Position numbers and translations under genes: made by a program | Notes under the pieces: model-generated | Database searches by the model: none | What the model was told of the DNA's origin: nothing | What the model saw: the letters and a program-made list of their open reading frames with translations, nothing else | Shown: positions 1 to 4,808 of the stretch, piece after piece | How positions within the stretch are numbered: the first letter of the stretch is position 1 | How the letters are laid out: each line of letters starts with the position of its first letter | Assembly: GCA_947457745.1 (NCBI GenBank) | Contig: CANGWT010000119.1 | Span: forward strand, 1 to 5,596 | DNA length: 5,596 bases | Direction: 5' to 3' | From: Burkholderiaceae bacterium | GTDB taxonomy: Bacteria; Pseudomonadota; Gammaproteobacteria; Burkholderiales; Burkholderiaceae

Positions 1-5
1 ATATC

Positions 6-20
6 AGCGCACCTTGCGCT
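6..20. repeat. Short GC-rich inverted repeat at the window edge
   Basis: AGCGC (6-10) and GCGCT (16-20) are perfect reverse complements around a 5-base loop. Neither strand has a T-run directly after it, so it is not a standard terminator by itself. It lies beyond the minus-strand terminator at 40-69 and may belong to a gene to the left of the window. It is short enough to be chance. Confidence 0.25.
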
Positions 21-39
21 TACATGATTTTAACCACAA

Positions 40-69
40 AAAATTACAAAAATAAAGCTGCGTCACAGC
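40..69 (-). terminator. Likely intrinsic terminator of the small membrane-protein gene
   Basis: Read on the minus strand, the sequence 23 bases after the stop codon at 92-94 forms a hairpin at 69-57: GCTG, a T.G wobble pair around a 3-base loop, then CAGC. It is followed at once by a T-rich run at 56-40 (TTTATTTTTGTAATTTTT). The stem is only 4 to 5 bp, so strength is uncertain. On the plus strand the same hairpin is followed by AAATTTTTTT, so it could act in both directions if a convergent gene ends to the left. Confidence 0.5.
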
Positions 70-91
70 AAATTTTTTTATTACTACTTTT

Positions 92-457
92 TTACTCCTC
101 CAAAACCATCACATCTGATACAAAATACTCAGTATCGCCAAAACAGCTTGTAGGTAATCCAATATGCTGGTTATATTTAAGAGCAACTTTTTTACCTAAA
201 TTAGCATTAATTTTTTGCGCTACGGCATCATCACGCACCGTAAAAAGGAATTTTTCTGACATAGTTCCCGGCATCGAAACCATAGCCAGCTCACCTTCCC
301 AGGTTTTACATACATAGCCTCGGTTGGAAAACTTTTGAATGTAACCAGCACGCTCACCGCTGCCGTAGCTCCAATTAAACATAATCCACGTATAAGCTGC
401 CAAACCAGCCAAGCCGATCAATATCAAGCTTAAAAGCCATTTTATGAATCCATTCAT
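92..457 (-). CDS. Small single-pass membrane protein of unknown function (121 aa)
   Basis: I recognise this as a conserved small hypothetical protein type but cannot give a function. Residues about 7-28 form one hydrophobic segment (LLSLILIGLAGLAAYTWIMF) just after Lys6, which predicts a membrane anchor with the C-terminal domain outside the cytoplasm. That domain (about 33-121) is compact and has a GERAGYIQKFSNRGYVCKTW stretch (34-53), a KFLFTVRDD segment (69-77) and an LPTSCFGDTEYFV segment (101-113). It contains just two cysteines, Cys50 and Cys105, which could form a disulfide; this is inference. The start is well supported: AAGGA lies 7 bases before the ATG at 457. A terminator-like hairpin follows the stop. 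From memory, similar proteins have sometimes been labelled 6-phosphogluconate dehydrogenase; nothing here (no Rossmann motif, far too short) supports that name. Confidence 0.8.
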   Translation of the reverse strand: MNGFIKWLLSLILIGLAGLAAYTWIMFNWSYGSGERAGYIQKFSNRGYVCKTWEGELAMVSMPGTMSEKFLFTVRDDAVAQKINANLGKKVALKYNQHIGLPTSCFGDTEYFVSDVMVLEE

Positions 458-464
458 ATGATTT

Positions 465-469
465 TCCTT
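465..469 (-). promoter_or_regulatory. Shine-Dalgarno site of the small membrane-protein gene
   Basis: On the minus strand AAGGA sits 7 bases before the ATG at 457-455. It is the only strong Shine-Dalgarno match ahead of any gene in the window, which makes its absence before the plus-strand genes more noticeable. It fixes the start at 457 and there is no competing upstream start. Confidence 0.7.
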
Positions 470-488
470 AACAAACCCTTCTAACAGC

Positions 489-498
489 CCTAATTAGG
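489..498. repeat. 10-bp palindrome upstream of the small membrane-protein gene
   Basis: CCTAATTAGG is a perfect 10-bp palindrome about 30 bases upstream of the start at 457. Its position would suit an operator for that gene, but no promoter hexamers convincingly frame it. It may be chance in AT-rich DNA. Confidence 0.2.
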
Positions 499-518
499 TG
501 CATTCTTTATGACCTGTT

Positions 519-546
519 TTGACCCTAACTAACATTTGAGCATATT
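519..546 (+). promoter_or_regulatory. Weak candidate sigma70 promoter, plus strand
   Basis: TTGACC (519-524, five of six to TTGACA) is separated by 16 bases from CATATT (541-546, four of six to TATAAT). A transcript would start near 553 and run antisense to the YggU gene towards the carbonic anhydrase start at 997. No gene starts close downstream. It is a sequence match only and could be fortuitous. Confidence 0.2.
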
Positions 547-655
547 CAATACAAAAATAGGTATGAAACGTACATTCCTCAAAAGAAAATAAAGAGGGAT
601 TCCAAATAATGTTAAAAAAATTAAGCTTTTAGATGAGACTAAATTAGCGCCACCT

Positions 656-676
656 GTTTATAAACTTGCGGCAAGT
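656..676 (-). terminator. Weak hairpin just after the YggU-family gene
   Basis: Directly after the stop codon (680-678) the minus strand holds ACTTG, a 3-base loop and CAAGT (676-664), perfect over 5 bp and extendable to 6. It is followed by TTTATAAAC, part of the palindrome GTTTATAAAC at 656-665. The T-run is too short for a confident terminator, but this is the only hairpin next to the gene end. Confidence 0.3.
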
Positions 677-677
677 C

Positions 678-974
678 TTAGGGGCTTAAGGCTGCAATAA
701 TTTGCTCTGGAGTGATGGGGCCCCAGATTTCTAACCGTTTAATGCGACTACTTTGCCCTGATAATAGCTGAATCTGTTTTTGCGGCACTCTCAACTCCTT
801 AGAAAGCCAAGACAGCAGCATTTCGTTTGCCCTGTTATCCAGGGCAGGGGCTCTCAGAGATATCTTGAGACAGCCGTCATGCAGGCCAACAACCTTAGTC
901 AGTTTTGCGCCCGGCTGGCAATGTAAATGAAGAATAATGCCAGCGGGAGTTTGCTTTAACCAAATAGGCATCAT
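678..974 (-). CDS. DUF167 / YggU-family protein (98 aa)
   Basis: This is a small soluble protein of the DUF167 family (E. coli YggU; human C15orf40 is a relative). Its biochemical role is not established. The family signature is visible along its length: HCQPGAKLTKVVGLHDG (18-34), KISLRAPALDNRANEMLLSWL (37-57) and LLSGQSSRIKRLEI (70-83). The usual APpvdGkANe core appears here as APALDNRANE, with Asn-Arg in place of the common Gly-Lys. About 98 residues is normal for the family. Two ATGs are adjacent (974 and 971), with an in-frame stop at 986-984, so no longer start exists; neither has a Shine-Dalgarno site. In many proteobacteria this gene follows yggT; here it is divergent from a carbonic anhydrase gene, 22 bp away, and has no yggT in view. 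Confidence 0.9.
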   Translation of the reverse strand: MMPIWLKQTPAGIILHLHCQPGAKLTKVVGLHDGCLKISLRAPALDNRANEMLLSWLSKELRVPQKQIQLLSGQSSRIKRLEIWGPITPEQIIAALSP

Positions 975-1005
975 TAAAGTACTTTAAACTCAAACTATGA
1001 TTATG
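974..1005. promoter_or_regulatory. Compact divergent start region with a 14-bp palindrome
   Basis: Only 22 bases (975-996) separate the opposing YggU and carbonic anhydrase starts. TTAAAGTACTTTAA (974-987) is a perfect 14-bp palindrome and could be an operator or back-to-back -10 DNA. TAAACT (985-990) would place +1 at the A of the ATG at 997. On the minus strand, TAAAGT (986-981) would place +1 at 974, and CATAAT (1005-1000, five of six) would place it near 993. No good -35 hexamer is at the right distance for any of these, so the promoter assignments are weak; the palindrome itself is certain. Confidence 0.4.
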
Positions 1006-1662
1006 AAGAACTCCAGCGCCTTAGACCAGCTATTTGCCAATAATCGCGAATGGGCAGAAGCCATGATCGCCAAAGATGCTAATTTTTTTAAGCGTCTTGT
1101 TTCGCAACAGGCGCCAGAATATCTATGGATTGGCTGTTCAGACAGTCGAGTACCCGCAAATGATATTGTAAACTTGCTGCCAGGCGAACTTTTTGTACAT
1201 CGTAATGTTGCCAACGTAGTGGTTCATACTGATCTAAACTGCTTATCCGTGATCCAGTTTGCCATCGACCTATTGAAGGTCAAACATATTTTAGTGGTGG
1301 GGCATTACGGTTGCTCTGGTGTTCATGCTGCCCTAACCGATAAACGGGTTGGGCTCGCTGATAATTGGTTACGTCATGTGAAGGATGTCCATCAAAAACA
1401 TGAGCGCTATCTTGGTGAAGCGATCCCCTCCCCAAAACGTCAAGATCGCTTATGTGAGCTGAATGTGATTGAGCAAGTAGTAAACGTATGTGAGACTACC
1501 ATTGTTCAAGATGCATGGTCTAGAGGGCAAGATCTAACAGTGCATGGGTGGGCTTATCGTCTCGAGACTGGCTTAGTTAATGATTTAGGTATGTCTATTA
1601 GTTCCACAGAAGAAATGAATGTGCGCTACGTCAAATCTTTATCTCGCTATGACGCTGAATAA
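997..1662 (+). CDS. can: Beta-class carbonic anhydrase (221 aa)
   Basis: This cytoplasmic zinc enzyme interconverts CO2 and bicarbonate, supplying bicarbonate for carboxylation reactions. It aligns by eye along its whole length with E. coli Can, of similar length (about 220 aa). Zinc ligands are Cys47, Asp49 (with Arg51, in IGCSDSRVPA), His103 and Cys106 (in GHYGCSGV). Trp44, Arg69 and Tyr187 match the residues that form the bicarbonate inhibitory pocket in the Haemophilus and E. coli enzymes (Trp39, Arg64, Tyr181). That predicts a type II enzyme, switched off at low pH by Asp49 taking the fourth zinc position. The residue after Cys106 is Ser instead of the Gly of those two enzymes. I use the ATG at 997; the ATG at 1003 is equally possible, since neither has a Shine-Dalgarno site. 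The acyltransferase gene starts 8 bp after the stop. Confidence 0.95.
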   Translation: MIMKNSSALDQLFANNREWAEAMIAKDANFFKRLVSQQAPEYLWIGCSDSRVPANDIVNLLPGELFVHRNVANVVVHTDLNCLSVIQFAIDLLKVKHILVVGHYGCSGVHAALTDKRVGLADNWLRHVKDVHQKHERYLGEAIPSPKRQDRLCELNVIEQVVNVCETTIVQDAWSRGQDLTVHGWAYRLETGLVNDLGMSISSTEEMNVRYVKSLSRYDAE

Positions 1663-1670
1663 ATTGAGTT

Positions 1671-2558
1671 TTGTTTAAGAACTTTTCAAACTATTCCGGG
1701 GTAGCACTCCTTAAATTTCTAGCAATGCTTCCCTACAAGACTTTGGTCTCTGTTGGCTATGGCTTAGGCTATCTGGCAGCCCACATCCCAAATGAGCGTA
1801 ATCGCGTAGTCCAGAAAAACCTGGAGCTCTGCTTCCCTGAGCTAAGCGCAACAGAAACTGATCAATTGAGAAAGCAACATTGGCGGCTACTGGGCCGTAG
1901 CCTAGTTGAAAAAAGTATTATTTGGCTGGGCAGTAAAAAACAGCTTGCCGACATGATTGAGGTTCTGTCGGAAGTTGATCTAAATGATAGACAGCCACGC
2001 ATTTTAGTGAATATGCATTTCACCGGCATTGAAGGCAGCATTATTTTGAGCGCACTTGCCAAGGAAAAGGGCTGGCCACGTACTTCTGGCTTTTTTCAAA
2101 GAATGAAAAACCCTTTCTTCAACAAGAAGATTATTGAATGGCGTAATCGCTTCGGTGGAAATTCTATTGATCGCCAAGGAAACTCGCTTGAGCTCATTCG
2201 AGAAATCCGCAAGGGAAGCTTCATCATTATTGCGCCAGATATTGATTTAGGGCTCAAAGATTCCACTTTTGTCCCCTTCTTTAATATTCAAACCAATACG
2301 ATCACAGCTGTATCGCGTCTAGCTAAAATTACAGGGGCGCAGGTTTGTATGATGATCACTACTTTAAAAAAGAGTGGGGCTGGCTATGTTTGCACTATTA
2401 GCAAGCCTCTTGAAAATTTCCCCACTGAAAATCCTGAAGCTGATACAGCGCGACTAAACACCATTTTTGAAAAAGAAATTAGGCTCAGGCCAGCCGAATA
2501 CTACTGGGTTCATAAGCGCTTTAAAAACAGGCCACATAATGAGGCGAGTCCCTATTAG
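1671..2558 (+). CDS. LpxL/HtrB-type lipid A biosynthesis acyltransferase (295 aa)
   Basis: Family members transfer a secondary acyl chain from acyl carrier protein to a lipid A precursor at the inner face of the inner membrane. The catalytic HX4E motif is His116-FTGI-Glu121. The PDIDLGLKDSTFVPFF block (189-204) and the YYWVHKRFKNRP block (278-288) match the conserved regions of LpxL/LpxM proteins. Residues about 13-37 are moderately hydrophobic and probably contact the membrane. Length is near the usual 290-310. The start is a TTG at 1671: an in-frame TGA at 1665-1667 blocks anything longer, and the first ATG (codon 19) would remove part of the conserved N-terminal region. The TTG start and 8-bp gap suggest translation coupled to the carbonic anhydrase gene. 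Which acyl chain or position is modified cannot be read from the sequence, so no symbol is given. Confidence 0.92.
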   Translation: MFKNFSNYSGVALLKFLAMLPYKTLVSVGYGLGYLAAHIPNERNRVVQKNLELCFPELSATETDQLRKQHWRLLGRSLVEKSIIWLGSKKQLADMIEVLSEVDLNDRQPRILVNMHFTGIEGSIILSALAKEKGWPRTSGFFQRMKNPFFNKKIIEWRNRFGGNSIDRQGNSLELIREIRKGSFIIIAPDIDLGLKDSTFVPFFNIQTNTITAVSRLAKITGAQVCMMITTLKKSGAGYVCTISKPLENFPTENPEADTARLNTIFEKEIRLRPAEYYWVHKRFKNRPHNEASPY

Positions 2559-2596
2559 TGCTTCTGCTAGGGCCACTTTTGTCCTATCATTAAATA
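2550..2596 (+). promoter_or_regulatory. Acyltransferase/metallophosphoesterase junction: hairpin and possible -10
   Basis: CCCTA (2550-2554) and TAGGG (2568-2572) form a 5-bp inverted repeat whose loop contains the acyltransferase stop codon (TAG, 2556-2558). CCACTTTTGT follows, which is at best a weak terminator tail. TATCAT (2585-2590, five of six to TATAAT) lies so that +1 would be the A of the ATG at 2597, which lacks a Shine-Dalgarno site. No recognisable -35 hexamer is present (TTCTGC at 2562-2567 is poor). A leaderless promoter is possible but unproven. Confidence 0.35.
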
Positions 2597-3349
2597 ATGA
2601 CTGAACGTATTGGCTTATTCGCTGATTTACATAGTAATTTAGAGGCTTTTGAAGCCTGCATGGAGAGAGCTCAAGAGCTGGGTGTTACTCGCATGGTTTT
2701 CTTGGGAGATATTGTTGGCTATAACGCCGATCCCGGCACCGTGATTGATCGCATTGGTGAAATGGTCGCTAATAAAAAAGCAATTGCTGTTTTAGGAAAT
2801 CATGATCAGGCTATTTTCGAGGACCGCAGCAAGCAAATGAATGCAAGCGCAAATGCAGCAATCGAGTGGACTAAGGCTCAGCTCAACCCTCAACAAATCC
2901 GGTTTCTAAAAGAATTGCCGCTCATGGTTCAAGAGGAGGCGATGTGTTTTGTGCACGCATCGGCTCACAATCCAGCTGACTGGAATTACATTACCGACAG
3001 CATGAGCGCCTGGCGTTGCGTACAAAGCTCAGGAAAGGCGTATACCTTTGTCGGCCATGCTCATGAGCAAGCACTTTTCTATCAAAGCGCTGTCGGTAAG
3101 TTGATTCGTTTTGCGCCATATCCTGGCGATGGAGTTCCAGTGATGCACCATCGTCAGTGGGTTAGCGTGGTTGGCTCACTTGGTCAGCCACGAGATGGAA
3201 ATCCAGAAGCTTGCTTTGCAGTATTTGCACCAGAGCTAGAAGTACTTACCTTTTATCGGACCCCATACGATCAATTTACAGCAGCTGAAAAAGTACGTCG
3301 CGCCGGGTTACCAGAAGATCTTGCTAACCGTCTCATCACAGGTAAATAA
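2597..3349 (+). CDS. YfcE-like metallophosphoesterase (250 aa)
   Basis: This is a calcineurin-fold enzyme using two metal ions to hydrolyse a phosphate mono- or diester; the substrate is not known. The whole metal-binding set is visible: Asp10 and His12 (FADLHSN), Asp38 (LGDIVGYNADP), Asn68 with His69-Asp70 (GNHD), His120 (VHAS), and His154/His156 (GHAH). The GD-then-GYNADP form and GNHD, in place of GDxxDRG and GNHE, place it with YfcE/MJ0936-like enzymes and not with PPP-type protein phosphatases. There is no signal peptide or membrane segment, so it should be cytoplasmic. The ATG at 2597 puts the DxH motif at the usual place near the N-terminus. The kinase gene begins 7 bp after its stop, which makes the kinase or its targets plausible partners; that is inference. 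No truncation is evident. Confidence 0.93.
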   Translation: MTERIGLFADLHSNLEAFEACMERAQELGVTRMVFLGDIVGYNADPGTVIDRIGEMVANKKAIAVLGNHDQAIFEDRSKQMNASANAAIEWTKAQLNPQQIRFLKELPLMVQEEAMCFVHASAHNPADWNYITDSMSAWRCVQSSGKAYTFVGHAHEQALFYQSAVGKLIRFAPYPGDGVPVMHHRQWVSVVGSLGQPRDGNPEACFAVFAPELEVLTFYRTPYDQFTAAEKVRRAGLPEDLANRLITGK

Positions 3350-3356
3350 TTTACCT
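3340..3356. repeat. Hairpin with the metallophosphoesterase stop codon in its loop
   Basis: AGGTAAA (3340-3346) and TTTACCT (3350-3356) are perfect 7-bp complementary arms. The 3-base loop is exactly the TAA stop codon, and the kinase ATG follows immediately at 3357. In mRNA a ribosome finishing the first gene would melt the stem next to the second start, a layout compatible with translational coupling. The same near-palindrome could instead be a protein-binding site. AATAAT (3345-3350) is also a -10-like hexamer placing +1 at 3357, with TTGCTA (3321-3326) 18 bp upstream as a four-of-six -35. Confidence 0.5.
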
Positions 3357-4775
3357 ATGTCGATGAATACTGAGATTGAAGCAGTTGATGAGATTTTCCA
3401 AGAGGGTAAAGTAGTTGATGGGTTTGTATTGGGGGCGGAAGTACATCGTGGCGGTATGGCCAGCCTCTATTCCGCCAGCAAAGAAGGGATTGATGTACCC
3501 ATTCTCCTGAAGATTCCTAGAGTGGGTCGTGATCAGCCTGTTGAAAGCCTGATTGGCTTTGAGACTGAACTCACTATTCTGCGCTCACTGAAGAGCCCTT
3601 TCGTGCCCAAGTATCTCGGATCTGGAAATATGGCAACACGCCCCTACATTGCAATGGAGCACGTGGCAGGGAGACCTCTTGAGGACTTTATCAAAGAAGG
3701 TAAAGTTTTCACCATTGATGAAGTAGTGAAGATTGGTGCTGACTTAGCGCAAGCAGTGCAATCATTGCATGCCCAAGATGCCATTCATTTAGATATCAAG
3801 CCCGAAAATATTCTGGTTGACGATCAAGGCAAGATCACCTTGATTGACTTTGGCTTATCGCATCATGCGCGCTTTCCAGACTTACTCGCAGAGGAGATGC
3901 GCAAGGGGGTTGGCTCAGCACCCTATATTGCTCCAGAGCAAGTGATCGGGATTCGTTCAGACTATCGTAGCGATATCTTTTCTATCGGCGTCATCTTGTA
4001 TGAGTTACTCACGGGCGAGCTTCCCTTTGGCAACCCTCAGTCGATGAACGGCTTGCGCAAAAGAATGTGGGCACAGCCATTTCCTCCGCGCGCAATTCGC
4101 AAAGAAATCCCCCGCTGGTTACAAGAAATTGTTTTGCGCTGTCTAGAACCCCGTGCAGCAGATCGCTATCAAAGCGCTACTCGTTTACGTCAAGTCTTGC
4201 GCGATCATGAGAGCGTCACCCTAACTGAGCGCGCTGATAGAGTTGACCCCCTGAGCTTTTGGGAAAATCTCAAACGCATGTTTCGTGCAGCGGGTTACGA
4301 GCCCTCCCCGAGTCCTCGCCCCAGCATCGGCAATGATGATGCACCTCTCATGATTGCAGCGATTGATACACGCCAATCTGACGAGGATTTGCGTGTATGC
4401 ATGCAAACAACTACAAAGAATTTGCTACAGGCCTATCCCGAAAGCCGGCTCGTTTGTATCAGTACGATTGCGAGTACCCCGACTTTTGAGGGCAATCAAG
4501 AAAGTGAAACTGCTAGCGGTATTGTGCGAGGCCACCTTGTACAGCTTATGGAGTGGGCAAAGCCCTTGAAATTACCGCCAGAGCGAATTTCATATCACGT
4601 CCTGGAGGCGCTTGATCCAGCAAGTAGGATTGTGGAATTTGCTAAAGATAACGATGCCTCGCTAATCCTGATTGGAGCATCTCATAAGCCAGCAAATAAA
4701 ATCACACCCTGGCGAACCTCGATGACAAAGATTGTTGAAGAGGCTCCTTGCAGCGTTCATATTGTCAGAACCTAG
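3357..4775 (+). CDS. Ser/Thr protein kinase fused to a universal stress protein domain (472 aa)
   Basis: An N-terminal Hanks-type kinase domain (about 20-285) is followed by a Pro/Ser-rich linker (about 286-326) and a C-terminal UspA-like domain (about 328-472). Visible kinase motifs are the glycine loop GAEVHRGGMASLY (26-38), Lys52 (LLKIP), probable helix-C Glu71, catalytic HLDIKPEN (144-151, Asp146), DFG (164-166), APE (192-194), Asp206 and Arg270, so it should be active. The usual HRD is HLD, making it a non-RD kinase. The Usp part has an opening LMIAAIDT strand and the late ASLILIGAS and APCSVHIVR strands, but the ATP-binding pattern GxxG-9-G(S/T) is not intact (GASH, then no clear GS). 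No membrane segment is seen, unlike PknB-type sensors, so it is probably cytoplasmic. The ATG at 3357 (or 3363) is preferred over a TTG at 3321 inside the preceding gene. From memory, this fusion type occurs in other betaproteobacteria. Confidence 0.94.
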   Translation: MSMNTEIEAVDEIFQEGKVVDGFVLGAEVHRGGMASLYSASKEGIDVPILLKIPRVGRDQPVESLIGFETELTILRSLKSPFVPKYLGSGNMATRPYIAMEHVAGRPLEDFIKEGKVFTIDEVVKIGADLAQAVQSLHAQDAIHLDIKPENILVDDQGKITLIDFGLSHHARFPDLLAEEMRKGVGSAPYIAPEQVIGIRSDYRSDIFSIGVILYELLTGELPFGNPQSMNGLRKRMWAQPFPPRAIRKEIPRWLQEIVLRCLEPRAADRYQSATRLRQVLRDHESVTLTERADRVDPLSFWENLKRMFRAAGYEPSPSPRPSIGNDDAPLMIAAIDTRQSDEDLRVCMQTTTKNLLQAYPESRLVCISTIASTPTFEGNQESETASGIVRGHLVQLMEWAKPLKLPPERISYHVLEALDPASRIVEFAKDNDASLILIGASHKPANKITPWRTSMTKIVEEAPCSVHIVRT

Positions 4776-4808
4776 TCTTTACTAGGGCAATTGCCCGATA
4801 ATATAGCC
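4771..4808 (+). promoter_or_regulatory. Kinase/pseudouridine synthase junction: overlapping inverted repeats and possible -10
   Basis: CCTAGT (4771-4776) and ACTAGG (4781-4786) form a perfect 6-bp stem with loop CTTT; the stem contains the kinase stop codon TAG (4773-4775). GGGCAATTGCCC (4785-4796) is a perfect 12-bp palindrome sharing the two G residues at 4785-4786 with it. Neither is followed by a T-run, so they are not ordinary terminators. GATAAT (4797-4802, five of six to TATAAT) would set +1 at the A of the ATG at 4809. TTTACT (4778-4783) is a possible but badly spaced -35 element. Confidence 0.45.

Noticed and set aside
24..317. Plus-strand ORF of 97 codons opposite the small membrane-protein gene
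   Set aside because: It is antisense to a gene with a good Shine-Dalgarno and membrane segment, and its translation looks like random AT-rich sequence.
609..632. Seven-codon ORF with AGAGGG 10 bases upstream, like a leader peptide
   Set aside because: Too short, with no attenuator-like codons or terminator after it and no plus-strand gene close downstream.
563..700. Plus-strand frame reading as 9 codons from an ATG, one stop, then 35 open codons in the same frame with a protein-like composition
   Set aside because: After the stop at 590-592 there is no in-frame ATG, GTG or TTG start, the end runs into the YggU gene, and the translation resembles nothing I know. A relic gene is possible but unsupported.
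2597..3349. LpxH (UDP-diacylglucosamine hydrolase), suggested by the neighbouring lipid A acyltransferase
   Set aside because: The fold is shared, but the spacing and the GYNADP, VHAS and GHAH blocks fit YfcE-like enzymes better than LpxH.
3321..3356. TTG start for the kinase inside the metallophosphoesterase gene
   Set aside because: It would add 12 residues that are not part of the kinase fold and overlap the upstream gene; ATGs at 3357 and 3363 fit better.
4221..4569. Alternative-frame ORFs on both strands within the kinase-USP gene
   Set aside because: They lie wholly inside a well-supported gene, have no recognisable domains and no start signals.
4791..4808. TTG start for the pseudouridine synthase
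   Set aside because: The six extra codons lie over a palindrome and -10-like DNA; the ATG at 4809 begins right before the S4 domain.
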